This document shows positions 17,283-25,821 of a stretch of DNA of 64,000 bases, piece after piece; the stretch's first letter is position 1, and each line of letters starts with the position of its first letter. Origin of the DNA: a virus. The notes under the pieces were generated by a model. It was not told where the DNA came from. It searched no databases and saw nothing but the letters and a program-made list of their open reading frames with translations. The stretch covers positions 124,001-188,000 of the IMG/VR virus record IMGVR_UViG_3300034050_000451. One strand, given 5' to 3'. The position numbers and the translations under genes were made by a program.

Positions 17283-17639
17283 TTATTTTGCCCATTTACC
17301 TCGTTGAACGATTTGAGCGATTATTCCATATACTGATAAATCTTCATAAGTGTCTTGAATTGATTCACCTACTTCATCAGGTTGACCTAATACAACTAAT
17401 TGCTTTAAACGTTGTACCTTATCATTTATTCTGAACCATAATCCAGTTAATGATAGTTTAACATCATCTTTGGATTCTAATGGAGTTCCTACTGAAATAT
17501 TACCCGGTCCATAATTCCTTTGTTTTTTACAAAAGGTAATATACATCTCATCTAATATTGTTTTAAACTCTTCACAAGTTTGAGGGTAAGTTCTTTCACA
17601 AAACTCAACTGCTGTTTCTATTTTTTGCTCGTTATTCAT
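17283..17639 (-). CDS. DUF1599/Nmad1-like protein
   Basis: 118 residues from MNNEQKIE; an upstream in-frame ATG is excluded because it falls inside the promoter at 17664-17694. Contains FCKKQRNYGPGN, GLWFRINDKVQRL and a terminal TYEDLSVYGIIA block, the pattern I know from DUF1599 (nucleotide-modification-associated domain 1). The family is linked by context to phage base modification. Its neighbour is dCMP deaminase. Confidence 0.65.
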   Translation of the reverse strand: MNNEQKIETAVEFCERTYPQTCEEFKTILDEMYITFCKKQRNYGPGNISVGTPLESKDDVKLSLTGLWFRINDKVQRLKQLVVLGQPDEVGESIQDTYEDLSVYGIIAQIVQRGKWAK

Positions 17640-17663
17640 ATAGTGTGTATTATTGTTTAAGAA

Positions 17664-17694
17664 CAAATATACGAATAAAAATCCACATTTCCAA
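17664..17694 (-). promoter_or_regulatory. Host-type promoter
   Basis: TTG-N20-TATATTTG before the DUF1599-like gene; fixes its start at 17639. Confidence 0.85.
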
Positions 17695-17967
17695 ACAAAA
17701 TAAACTTTATTTTCTAAAATGAAAAATAGTTGAAATTTTCTTTACGTTTTGTCAAAGTTGTATATATGTATATAAGAAATAACAATACTCTAAGGTGAAG
17801 CTAATGAGTCTAAACGCTTCGAAACTTCAGGTACCCACTCCTGTTGGATAAGATAAAATTTCCTTTCTACACTTTCAAAAACGCACAGAGACACGGTGAC
17901 ACTGTTACCTGAGTTATTATAATATAGTTTAAAAAGAATAAATTAAAAAAAGACAGAGACAGAGACT
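17695..17967. other. Gene-free structured stretch
   Basis: No convincing gene. Holds a 15-bp near-palindrome GGTGACAcTGTTACC (17895-17909), long-range pairing CAGGTA/TACCTG and GAAGC/GCTTC. A minus-strand open frame lacks an ATG. May be an operator region or small RNA. Confidence 0.4.
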
Positions 17968-18207
17968 TTAGACTACTTCGAAGTTAAATGAATCTATTTT
18001 TTTAACTACCCTATATACCCTAGCGGTTGGGTCATTATTATCCAATTCATCTCTTTTTGATTGAGCTTCTTCGATTGTATCAAACTCATCCAAAGTATCA
18101 TCTGAATTTAATTTGTAAACCCAGATTTGCCTCTTAGCCCAATTTGGGTCACCTGCGTTAACATCGGTTGGTATTAGTTGTTTTTGTACTGCGTATTTTA
18201 CTTCCAT
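17968..18207 (-). CDS. Unknown small protein
   Basis: 79 residues, alpha/beta, with a late-type motif 24 bp upstream of the ATG. No family recognised. Transcription continues into a structured gene-free stretch (17695-17967). Confidence 0.5.
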   Translation of the reverse strand: MEVKYAVQKQLIPTDVNAGDPNWAKRQIWVYKLNSDDTLDEFDTIEEAQSKRDELDNNDPTARVYRVVKKIDSFNFEVV

Positions 18208-18230
18208 TATATTGATGAATTAATTTTGAA

Positions 18231-18240
18231 TATAAATATC
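18231..18240 (-). promoter_or_regulatory. Late-type promoter motif
   Basis: GATATTTATA, 24 bp before the ATG at 18207. Confidence 0.6.
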
Positions 18241-18286
18241 TTATATTATCATTTTTATATATTTCAGACAGGTTGACATAGAAAAA

Positions 18287-18309
18287 TACCACTATAATTT
18301 ATAATGGTA
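18287..18309 (-). terminator. Terminator after helicase
   Basis: 10-bp stem TACCATTATA/TATAGTGGTA (one mismatch) followed by five U. Confidence 0.7.
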
Positions 18310-18344
18310 ATTGTGTCTAATAAGTTTTTATGAATTTACTTTAG

Positions 18345-19721
18345 TTAAATTCCAATCGATTTTAATCTTAAAATCTCATCTTTAACTTTTTGATTAAATG
18401 GTGTCCAGTTAAAATTAGTTAACATCCACTCTCTATATGATATAGGAATTTCTCTAACTTCCTTTCCAGCAAATTTACCAAATGGCATAAATACTTTGTC
18501 ACCACCTGCCGCTTTCTCTTGTGGGGTAGCTTCACCCTCTATATGTAATCCGATTTCACTTAATGGAATGCCTGTTAGTTGTTTCTTACCTTCACCATAC
18601 ATAACCCAATTATTTTCCTCTTCTTTAAAGTAGATATCTTCAACCTTTCCAAATTTAGGAACTGCCCCAACAAAATCAACAACCAATCCTTCAGATTTAT
18701 TTGGGTGAATACGAGTCACCCTACCAACAAACTGATACCACCAACTTAATGATGCGGTAGGTCTGCCGGTTATAATACAATCTAACTCAGGGTAATCGAA
18801 TCCTACTGAAAGAATGTTTACTTGAGTAATACATCGTAATCTACCTGCCTTAAAATCATTGATGATTTCATTTCTTTCAGCGCTTGGCATATCAGAATAT
18901 ACTGCCCTACAACTTGGTATACGGGTTGTTAATTCCTTTGCCTCATCTATTGATGGAACAGCTATAAGGATTGATTTACGTCCGTAAAGTTGTTCAACTT
19001 TTTTAACAATTTTATCACCAATATTTTGTGACTTGTATGCTCTTTTAATAGAAACATCCGAATATTCAGCACCAGTTGTATTATAAACTAAATCACCGGT
19101 ATTAAAATCATATGATTGATATTCTAATCTACTCCAAAATCCCAACTCAACCATTTCTTGAATTTGGGCAACATAGATAATCTTTTTAAAGAAGTTACCT
19201 TTCTTAGAACGATTAGTTAACATTACCAATTTTGAAAATGGTTTAAAATCCTCACCTAAGTTTGTTTGAAGTTTAAGTGGTGTAGCAGTTAATCCTAATG
19301 TATGAACGATACCAGCACCATTTAGGAAGCGCCTAAGCATTCCATTTGGTTCTCTGGGGAATCTATCACACTCATCGATTATAACCTTTGTAATACCCAT
19401 TTCTTTGAACTTACCAGCAACCTTTACAATGGAACCAATAGTAGCATAGGTTACATTACCAATTTCCTTTTCACCCATAGCGGCTGAATAGATTGATGCT
19501 TCTCCTCCCAATGCAATAAACTTATTATAGTTTTGCTCCAATAATTCTTTTGATGGTTGTATTACTAATAATCTCTCACCAACTTCCTTTGCGATAGATG
19601 CGATAACAATCGATTTACCAAATGCCGTTGGGGCAACGATAATCGAAGGTACGGGTTTCTTTTCAGAAAAGTATTCCACACCCCTTCTCACAGGTTCTAT
19701 CTGATTCGGTCTTAACTGCAT
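18345..19721 (-). CDS. DEAD/DEAH-box helicase, UvsW-like, with C-terminal DUF3820-like domain
   Basis: 458 residues. Motif I APTAFGKS, motif II DECD, motif III TATP, then ILSVGFDYPELD and QFVGRVTR of the second RecA-like domain. This is the UvsW/ComFA-like superfamily 2 arrangement used in phage recombination and fork remodelling. The last about 50 residues (FMPFGKFAGKEVREIPISYREWML) match a DUF3820-type module, an uncommon extension. Promoter at 19767-19797 and a 9-bp inverted repeat in the leader suggest regulation. A terminator follows. Confidence 0.85.
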   Translation of the reverse strand: MQLRPNQIEPVRRGVEYFSEKKPVPSIIVAPTAFGKSIVIASIAKEVGERLLVIQPSKELLEQNYNKFIALGGEASIYSAAMGEKEIGNVTYATIGSIVKVAGKFKEMGITKVIIDECDRFPREPNGMLRRFLNGAGIVHTLGLTATPLKLQTNLGEDFKPFSKLVMLTNRSKKGNFFKKIIYVAQIQEMVELGFWSRLEYQSYDFNTGDLVYNTTGAEYSDVSIKRAYKSQNIGDKIVKKVEQLYGRKSILIAVPSIDEAKELTTRIPSCRAVYSDMPSAERNEIINDFKAGRLRCITQVNILSVGFDYPELDCIITGRPTASLSWWYQFVGRVTRIHPNKSEGLVVDFVGAVPKFGKVEDIYFKEEENNWVMYGEGKKQLTGIPLSEIGLHIEGEATPQEKAAGGDKVFMPFGKFAGKEVREIPISYREWMLTNFNWTPFNQKVKDEILRLKSIGI

Positions 19722-19741
19722 TTAAAATAAATAATATTAAT

Positions 19742-19764
19742 TTTACACTATTACATAGTGTAAA
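19742..19764. promoter_or_regulatory. Inverted repeat, candidate operator
   Basis: Perfect 9-bp repeat TTTACACTA-ttaca-TAGTGTAAA just downstream of the helicase promoter, in the leader. No U-tract, so an operator or leader hairpin is more likely than a terminator. Confidence 0.6.
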
Positions 19765-19766
19765 TA

Positions 19767-19797
19767 CAAATATACGAAAAAAAATCCACATTTCCAA
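19767..19797 (-). promoter_or_regulatory. Host-type promoter for helicase
   Basis: TTG-N20-TATATTTG. Confidence 0.85.
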
Positions 19798-19832
19798 ATT
19801 TTTAACAAAATTTATTTTTTTGTCAAAAACGT

Positions 19833-19863
19833 TTGGTTATATTAATAAATTGTTGTATCTTTG
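19833..19863 (+). promoter_or_regulatory. Host-type promoter, plus strand
   Basis: TTG-N20-TATCTTTG before the glycosyltransferase; divergent from the helicase promoter. Confidence 0.8.
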
Positions 19864-19953
19864 TATATTAAATTAATCACTCTATTAAAATAAGTTAATT
19901 ATTAAATACGATTATATTTAAAGGGAACGGGTCTTACCCTATTAATTTTTATT

Positions 19954-20661
19954 ATGAATAAATTATTAACAATCATAATTCCTTGTAAAAATGAGGAATT
20001 ATATATAGGAAGGACTCTTCGTTCAATATCTAAACAAATTGGTATTGGGAATATCAAAATTATAATAGCAGATGCTAATTCAACTGATAATACAATATCA
20101 GTAATAGAAGCATCTAAAATATTATATGGATTAAATATAAAAATTATTGAAGGTGGTTCGGTTTCGGTTGCTAGAAATAAAGGAGCTAGACAAGCAGAAA
20201 CTCCTTTTATTTTATTCTTAGATGCTGATACTGAATTATTAAGTAATGATATTATATATAAAGCTTTAACATCCATTAAAGATGATGGATATTATTTAGC
20301 TACTGGAAAAGTAAAAAGTACATCCTCAACCTTACTATCAAAATTAGCATTTAAATTATTTGTATTTGTTCAAAAGTATTTATTATTCGAAACATTTTGT
20401 ACGGGTCAATTCTTTATGATTAGTAGAGTTAGATTTCTAGCTATGAGAGGATTCGATGAGGAGGTAACCCACTCAGAGGACTATCTATTGAGCAAGAGGA
20501 TAGCCAGGAATCGATTTAAAATTGTAAATGGATATATCGGTCAGGATGATAGAAGATTTAAAAAAATGGGTTATTTTGTATTCTTTTGGTTTTTGGTTAA
20601 GAACTACATCAACAAAAACAATAGGGAGTGGTTTATTAATGATGTAGGTTATTGGAAATAA
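19954..20661 (+). CDS. Glycosyltransferase family 2
   Basis: 235 residues. GT-A fold start LTIIIPCKNEELYIGRTL, the nucleotide-binding IIADANSTDNT, and the DxD metal motif in ILFLDADTEL. It would transfer a sugar from a nucleotide donor to an acceptor, probably a lipid or glycan. A Tyr/Phe/Trp-rich C-terminus may touch the membrane. Plus strand, its own promoter at 19833-19863, and translationally coupled (TAATG) to the next gene. Likely alters the host surface. Confidence 0.8.
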   Translation: MNKLLTIIIPCKNEELYIGRTLRSISKQIGIGNIKIIIADANSTDNTISVIEASKILYGLNIKIIEGGSVSVARNKGARQAETPFILFLDADTELLSNDIIYKALTSIKDDGYYLATGKVKSTSSTLLSKLAFKLFVFVQKYLLFETFCTGQFFMISRVRFLAMRGFDEEVTHSEDYLLSKRIARNRFKIVNGYIGQDDRRFKKMGYFVFFWFLVKNYINKNNREWFINDVGYWK

Positions 20662-21365
20662 TGAAAGTAGAAGCAATGTTTATATCAGATGTCCACTTAG
20701 GTTCTAAGGGATGTAACGCTGATAAATTATTAGAAGTTCTTAAAAAATATAAACCAGCTAAATTATTTTTAGTTGGTGATATCATTGATGGTTGGTTATT
20801 AAAAAAACGAAACTATTGGACTCAAGACTTTACAAATATAATAAGAAAAATTCTTTCTTATTCTAAGAATGGAACTGAAGTAATTTATATTACGGGTAAT
20901 CACGATGAATTCCTACGTTCATATTCATCAACTGAATTGGGTAATATAAAAATTATAGATGAGGTTGAGTGGAACGGATATCTAATAACACATGGTGATT
21001 TATATGATGGGGTTGTACAACTTAAATGGTTGGGTATATTAGGTAGTTGGGGATATGAAGTTGCAATTACCATAGATAGATTCTTAAAGAAACGATTGGG
21101 TTATAAGAAATCATTTTCCAAAATGTTAAAGGATGGTGTTAAACAGGCAGTTAAATTTATTACCGATTTTGAAAATCAACTTGCATATCAATCACATCAT
21201 AGAAATTTAAAAGGAGTTATTTGCGGGCATATTCATAAACCAGATGACAAAAAAATATCCATCAAAGGGATGGATATTCATTATTTAAATTGTGGTGATT
21301 GGATTGAAAATAATTCCTATATCATATATGATAAAGGTGAGTTTGTGTTATGTAAATCTCTTTAA
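20661..21365 (+). CDS. LpxH-like metallophosphoesterase
   Basis: 234 residues from the ATG overlapping the previous stop. Motifs FISDVHLGSK, LVGDIIDGW, YITGNHDEF, ITHGDLYDG and CGHIHKP match the UDP-2,3-diacylglucosamine pyrophosphatase-related group. Paired with a glycosyltransferase it may cut a nucleotide-sugar or lipid precursor. Converges on the minus-strand gene at 21362 with a 4-bp overlap. Confidence 0.8.
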   Translation: MKVEAMFISDVHLGSKGCNADKLLEVLKKYKPAKLFLVGDIIDGWLLKKRNYWTQDFTNIIRKILSYSKNGTEVIYITGNHDEFLRSYSSTELGNIKIIDEVEWNGYLITHGDLYDGVVQLKWLGILGSWGYEVAITIDRFLKKRLGYKKSFSKMLKDGVKQAVKFITDFENQLAYQSHHRNLKGVICGHIHKPDDKKISIKGMDIHYLNCGDWIENNSYIIYDKGEFVLCKSL

Positions 21366-21877
21366 ATATTATCAATTATATAATCCAATGTAGCATCTTT
21401 ACCTTTTAAATCCTTCCAATATTTGGAATTAATAAAGGTAGAATATAGGTTTTTCATATTAGTATCCGCTTCCATTTCCCAAGGTAATTTAACATATGAT
21501 GCAATATCAGATTTCATTAACTTACCATAATCCTTTACATTGATATACTCCTTACCCTTCCATAGGATAGCACTATATTCTTTATTTGGTAAGAGTTCTT
21601 TTTTAACAACCTGCTTAACATGCGTTAGTTCATGTATCATTGATTGTATAACTCTCTTATATGATTGATTTGGATTAAAATGTAAATAAAATTTACCACT
21701 ATTTACTGAGTTTGAATTTAATGATATATCACCAATCATTCCCGCCTTCTCCTTTTTCTTTACTATAATCTTAGCATTAAATCCATACTTATCCATCATA
21801 AATGAAACTACCGATTTTACCAGCAGCGCTTCATGTGGTTTCATCTTCAAAGATGAACCAAATAAATCTTCATTCAT
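21362..21877 (-). CDS. Putative zinc-metalloprotease-like protein
   Basis: 171 residues from the third in-frame ATG at 21877, chosen because a late-type motif covers the first two ATGs and would then lie 25 bp upstream, the spacing seen elsewhere. Contains MIHELTHVKQ, an HExxH zinc signature, and a distal EMEAD that could supply the third ligand. Expressed with virion genes, so it may be a packaged protease. Confidence 0.6.
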   Translation of the reverse strand: MNEDLFGSSLKMKPHEALLVKSVVSFMMDKYGFNAKIIVKKKEKAGMIGDISLNSNSVNSGKFYLHFNPNQSYKRVIQSMIHELTHVKQVVKKELLPNKEYSAILWKGKEYINVKDYGKLMKSDIASYVKLPWEMEADTNMKNLYSTFINSKYWKDLKGKDATLDYIIDNI

Positions 21878-21901
21878 TATAGATTTTAATCGTATCATAT
21901 A

Positions 21902-21911
21902 CATAAATATT
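21902..21911 (-). promoter_or_regulatory. Late-type promoter motif
   Basis: AATATTTATG, 25 bp before the chosen ATG at 21877. Confidence 0.5.
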
Positions 21912-22040
21912 TGCTTTTTTTAAAATCAGTATATATATTATAGAAACCTTGTGGTTAAACCTTCAGTGTCCTTTGAGGCATTTGAGTTGGAGAAATACCA
22001 ACGATTGAAGTTTTAAATACAAATAAAAAAATAAGGAAAT
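21912..22040 (+). other. Structured leader of the plus-strand gene at 22041
   Basis: Contains hairpin GTTGG-agaaata-CCAAC and longer pairing TTCA/TGAA. No -33/-7 promoter is evident. Possible post-transcriptional control. Confidence 0.4.
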
Positions 22041-22868
22041 ATGAAACAATCAGTATGGACGAACAAGTCCAACCCTCAAGCGTTTGTTACGAAAGACAAA
22101 CAAAGATTAAAACAATTCGAAGGTGAAGTATATCTCAAAGATGGAGATGAATACCAAATCGAATTATTCAACCCAACCCAAAATCACATTCTTGCAAAAA
22201 TCAAAATCGATTCCGATTATATATCGGGTGGAGGTATTGTATTAAGACCCGGTGAGAGAACGTTTTTACAACGCTTCTTGGATACGAATAATAAATTTGT
22301 ATTCAGAACATACGAAGTTGATAAAGAAGCAATTGAAGTTGGTGCTACGGCTAATAATGGATATGTAGAAGTAGAGTTCTATAATGAAATTAAAACGCAA
22401 CCATTCAATAATGGAATATTATATGGTAATGGTACCACATATACATTCAATTCAACCGGAACTCCATTAGGAATGTGGAATGGAACAACTACAACCGGTG
22501 GAACATTAACCACAACCACATCAACTAATACGGCAACTTACTCAAATATTAACGCAAGTTATACATCAGGTGTTAGTTCTAGGAGATTAACCGATGGATT
22601 CCTATCGCACGTTAGTGGTATTGTAGAAGATAAATCACTTTCAGAAACAGGAATTACGGAAAAGGGTGGAAAATCATCACAAGAGTTTGAAACATCTGAT
22701 AGAAATTTTCTATCTGTATCATTTCATAACGTAGCATGGAGATTATTACCATTCTCAACGAAACATCTTAGTACAAATGAATTAAATATATTGTATTGCG
22801 GTGGGTGTGGAGCTAAACGAAAGAAAGATTCTCACAAATTTTGTCCACATTGTGGAACACAATATTAA
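22041..22868 (+). CDS. Unknown protein with C-terminal zinc ribbon
   Basis: 275 residues on the plus strand. N-terminal half beta-rich (YLKDGDEYQIELFNPTQNHILA), then a Thr/Gly/Ser-rich low-complexity linker at about 145-185. A treble-cysteine zinc ribbon closes the protein (CGGCGAKR ... FCPHCGTQY). Such a layout occurs in phage structural proteins with metal-binding tips, but no family is certain. A structured leader precedes it and a bidirectional terminator follows. Confidence 0.55.
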   Translation: MKQSVWTNKSNPQAFVTKDKQRLKQFEGEVYLKDGDEYQIELFNPTQNHILAKIKIDSDYISGGGIVLRPGERTFLQRFLDTNNKFVFRTYEVDKEAIEVGATANNGYVEVEFYNEIKTQPFNNGILYGNGTTYTFNSTGTPLGMWNGTTTTGGTLTTTTSTNTATYSNINASYTSGVSSRRLTDGFLSHVSGIVEDKSLSETGITEKGGKSSQEFETSDRNFLSVSFHNVAWRLLPFSTKHLSTNELNILYCGGCGAKRKKDSHKFCPHCGTQY

Positions 22869-22896
22869 TTAGTTATAACTAATCACAAGGTATTCA

Positions 22897-22930
22897 AAAA
22901 AAATCCACTCTATTAAGGGTGGATTTTTCT
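22897..22930. terminator. Bidirectional terminator
   Basis: Stem AAAAATCCAC/GTGGATTTTT between convergent genes, with T runs on both strands. Confidence 0.85.
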
Positions 22931-22937
22931 TTTAATG

Positions 22938-23579
22938 TTAATTATTATCGTTTAACTCTTCTAATTCTTCCAATTGTTTCTGCAATCGGCTAACACTACC
23001 CCATACAATTGAAGCATTCGGGTCTAATTTCTTTATCTCTTCCACCAACTCATTACATTTGCCGGTTTTGAAGAATCGTTCTTCGATACCACGTGACAAT
23101 TCATTTAAATGAGATGGAGCAGATATACTGATTCGTAAATCATAATCACACCATTTGGTTTTATAATCCCATATTAACAATCCTTTAGTTAATTTCCTAC
23201 TCAAATCATGTAAAAATCTATTACGAACTCTCACAATTGAATTATCGGAACCAAATAAGTGTAAGAATCGTAGAAACCATCTAGGACACCATTTAGGTTT
23301 AGCCTCATAATCCATAGCAAGAACCAATGGATATATGGCTTTAAACAAATAACCAGTTCCCTCATATGGAACCGAACCTAAGTAGTGGTACTTCTCATAG
23401 AAATCCTTTGGAAAGAATATAGCACGGATATCATCCCATTTTAAATCTCTAGTATGAATCATTCCTTTCTTTCTACCTTTCCAAAATAGTATGGTATATT
23501 TTAAATTCCGCAACATCTCTTTGAATGTTGGCTTTGTCGGTTCAATATAGAATTTACTATTTTTATTTACCTTACTCAT
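22938..23579 (-). CDS. Unknown protein
   Basis: 213 residues, basic and aromatic-rich (FLRFLHLFGSDNSIVRVRNRFLHDL), with a charged Glu-rich end. No membrane segment is convincing. Start context is AAGTTATG. No family recognised. Confidence 0.55.
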   Translation of the reverse strand: MSKVNKNSKFYIEPTKPTFKEMLRNLKYTILFWKGRKKGMIHTRDLKWDDIRAIFFPKDFYEKYHYLGSVPYEGTGYLFKAIYPLVLAMDYEAKPKWCPRWFLRFLHLFGSDNSIVRVRNRFLHDLSRKLTKGLLIWDYKTKWCDYDLRISISAPSHLNELSRGIEERFFKTGKCNELVEEIKKLDPNASIVWGSVSRLQKQLEELEELNDNN

Positions 23580-23583
23580 AACT

Positions 23584-23856
23584 TTACTTTAATTGATTAT
23601 ATCTTTTATTATTTTTTTTACGTTCCCATTCCATTTCAACATCTACCCATTTTCCCAAAGGACAGGCATCCATCTCCGGTGAATAAACTTTTGCGGTTAG
23701 AAAACATCCACATTCTACACAATGTATATATGGTTGGGTTAATTTAGAATCACAACTATCACATATCTCTATTCGTTTAGCAGCTAATTCAGATTGGATA
23801 TCATTAGGATTAAACATTATACCCCAAGCTTTGAATATCTCCACTATCTTATTCAT
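23584..23856 (-). CDS. Small zinc-finger protein
   Basis: 90 residues. Cysteine pairs CDSCDSK and CVECGCF plus a further Cys in MDACPLGKW form a zinc-knuckle-like core (residues about 33-72). Similar proteins are frequent in phages of Bacteroidota. Role unknown. Confidence 0.6.
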   Translation of the reverse strand: MNKIVEIFKAWGIMFNPNDIQSELAAKRIEICDSCDSKLTQPYIHCVECGCFLTAKVYSPEMDACPLGKWVDVEMEWERKKNNKRYNQLK

Positions 23857-23859
23857 AAC

Positions 23860-24093
23860 TTAATTCATTATTTGTTTACAATCAAACGTTATTTTTTCAT
23901 TTAATTTAGGTAATGTCTTACCTATAAATCGTACTTTCTTCTCCTCACCTGTTTTATCTAACTTAACATATAGATAAGCAGTATCAGTCCAAGAATAAGA
24001 AAGAGTAACAGTTACAACACCAGAACACTTTTCGGCAGCAGGTGTAAATCCATATATAGAGATTAGTATTAATATAACTAATAATTTTTTCAT
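23860..24093 (-). CDS. Small secreted protein
   Basis: 77 residues. N-terminal signal peptide KKLLVILILISIYGFTPAAE with likely cleavage after the Ala pair; two Cys in the mature part could form a disulfide. Probably periplasmic. Function unknown. Confidence 0.55.
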   Translation of the reverse strand: MKKLLVILILISIYGFTPAAEKCSGVVTVTLSYSWTDTAYLYVKLDKTGEEKKVRFIGKTLPKLNEKITFDCKQIMN

Positions 24094-24094
24094 A

Positions 24095-24478
24095 TTATTT
24101 CTTTTCTACAATTTCTATTCGGATACTACCACCCTCATTTAACCATGCGTTTACCTTATATGGGTTTGAATCTACATTTGATGCAGATTGGATATAACCG
24201 GAGAAGTGAGGTTTATCACCATTCTCTATTCCAATTTCATATTGGAGGTCATACGTCTTAGAAGGTTTACCATTCCAATTATCCAAACCCAACGTAACAT
24301 TCATTTTATTAGTTCCATTGATTCGGAGGTGACCGGCTCCTTTGAGTTCTCCTAAAAAGGATTGGTATTCAGCATCAGTAGTAAATGATGGAGATGAACC
24401 ATTTGTTTTTAATAACTTTCGATTTGCACGTAATTCTCTTACTTTGACAATAGAGTACTTTTTAACAGGTTTATTCAT
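24095..24478 (-). CDS. Unknown protein
   Basis: 127 residues, basic N-terminus and beta-rich C-terminus. First gene of the operon driven by the promoter at 24506-24536, with the TTAAACCC-type leader. No family recognised. Confidence 0.55.
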   Translation of the reverse strand: MNKPVKKYSIVKVRELRANRKLLKTNGSSPSFTTDAEYQSFLGELKGAGHLRINGTNKMNVTLGLDNWNGKPSKTYDLQYEIGIENGDKPHFSGYIQSASNVDSNPYKVNAWLNEGGSIRIEIVEKK

Positions 24479-24505
24479 ATCTTAAGGGTTTAAATTTTAT
24501 ATACT

Positions 24506-24536
24506 CAAATATACGAAATTTAATCCATATAAACAA
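24506..24536 (-). promoter_or_regulatory. Host-type promoter
   Basis: TTG-N20-TATATTTG; leader contains TTTAAACCCTTAA. Confidence 0.85.
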
Positions 24537-24540
24537 GCTA

Positions 24541-24703
24541 TTAGTGAATTATTTTTAATCCCCTATTCCCCTTAGAACCCCACCGAATCCCCGTCTATTT
24601 AAAAATTTTTATAAGGTGTCGTAAAAAGAGTTTGTTTGATTTCTATTGATAGTTAGCCACTTGGGTGTCTACCGAGCTATTGGGTTGTCATCTAGCCGCT
24701 CTA
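24541..24703. other. Gene-free stretch
   Basis: No gene seen; the 11-mer CTATTGGGTTG occurs at about 24683 and again at 24717 inside the next gene. Confidence 0.3.
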
Positions 24704-24958
24704 TTATCGAACCCGTCTATTGGGTTGGGTTTCGATTGTTTTGGCAACCTTTACTCCCTTAGTAGGTTGAGGTTCCTCCGCTCCGGTTTTGTAATCACTC
24801 CACTTTAACCCAAAGAATAGGTTAGCCATTGTTCTACGGAACCAATTGGGCTTAGTAGTGAGAGCAAAAGAGATAAAGTAATCCTTATCCCCAATCTTCC
24901 ATTCCCCTATCGGTTTGGGTGAAGGGGCTATACTCATTGTGTTCATTTCGTTTTTCAT
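24704..24958 (-). CDS. Unknown small protein
   Basis: 84 residues. Its start overlaps the end of the upstream gene by up to 74 bp; an internal ATG at 24937 would reduce this. Contains GEWKIGDKDYFISFALTTKP. No family recognised. Confidence 0.45.
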   Translation of the reverse strand: MKNEMNTMSIAPSPKPIGEWKIGDKDYFISFALTTKPNWFRRTMANLFFGLKWSDYKTGAEEPQPTKGVKVAKTIETQPNRRVR

Positions 24959-25196
24959 TTTCTTTATATATTTCGTTCATTATATTAAATACAACCTGGC
25001 AATCTTCATACTCCTCATCCTGAGTTAATTCAGAGAGTAGAGATTCCAAAGATGAATAAGGTATAAGTTCTACAATGGTTGATGGTTTGATAGTTCCCTT
25101 ACGAAACGATTCTAACACCCATCCCAACGATTGTACCCGTATCCACCTTAGCTGTTTAATATCCAGCTCATCCATAGGGTAGAATTTATATATCAT
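24885..25196 (-). CDS. Unknown protein
   Basis: 103 residues, acidic, helical. Overlaps the following gene unusually far, so one of the two ends may be misjudged. No family recognised. Confidence 0.5.
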   Translation of the reverse strand: MIYKFYPMDELDIKQLRWIRVQSLGWVLESFRKGTIKPSTIVELIPYSSLESLLSELTQDEEYEDCQVVFNIMNEIYKENEKRNEHNEYSPFTQTDRGMEDWG

Positions 25197-25235
25197 ATAG
25201 ATAAGTATTCCCTATACTGAGAAATGGAGTAACTA

Positions 25236-25460
25236 TCAAACCACCTCCTTATATACCCTACTCAAATCGTTCAATCTGCTTCTATCCTCAGAGGTATAAA
25301 ACAAATCACCCAATACCCTATTGATAAACTCCATCTCTAATTTATATCCAATAGCAGTGAAATCATTTACCTTATGTATAGGATGGGTTACTTCAATATG
25401 GAGTATCCTATATACCTTACGGAGGTATTCCTTCTGCTTATCGTTTATTGAGTACTTCAT
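25236..25460 (-). CDS. Unknown small protein
   Basis: 74 residues. The ATG at 25460 is preferred over an earlier one because it then begins next to the upstream stop. Helical, no family recognised. Confidence 0.5.
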   Translation of the reverse strand: MKYSINDKQKEYLRKVYRILHIEVTHPIHKVNDFTAIGYKLEMEFINRVLGDLFYTSEDRSRLNDLSRVYKEVV

Positions 25461-25461
25461 C

Positions 25462-25821
25462 TTAATCCTCAAATTCCGGAACTCCGGCCGCTTCTAACAA
25501 TTCAACATCATTTGGTTCAATCCATTGAGCTAACGATTGTAGTTCTACCAACTCACCCAAACTTATACGTTCCTTACGAATCTCTCCCCTTAGATACTCT
25601 AATCTCTCCGTTGGGTTCGAACTATATAGTTTCCAACTTAGGGATTCATCCGTACTCAAATCACAAGCAATCTCTATGTTGTTTAGATTAGTCCATACCT
25701 CATCCGATGTACTACTCGGTTCCCTAAACACATCCGCTAATCCCTTACTCCATATAAATTCCCTTATCACTCTAAGGTCATCCGATATCATCTCTAATCT
25801 ATGCTTCAATTCGTTTTCCAT
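25462..25821 (-). CDS. Unknown protein
   Basis: 119 residues, acidic and helical (ISDDLRVIREFIWSKGL). Overlaps the upstream gene by 23 bp. No family recognised. Confidence 0.5.
   Translation of the reverse strand: MENELKHRLEMISDDLRVIREFIWSKGLADVFREPSSTSDEVWTNLNNIEIACDLSTDESLSWKLYSSNPTERLEYLRGEIRKERISLGELVELQSLAQWIEPNDVELLEAAGVPEFED

Noticed and set aside
17780-17830. Hammerhead-like core (CTAATGAG ... CGAAAC) on the plus strand
   Set aside because: The CUGANGA core is not matched and stem II cannot form.
19902-20276. 124-codon minus-strand frame
   Set aside because: Shadow of the glycosyltransferase gene, which has clear GT2 motifs.
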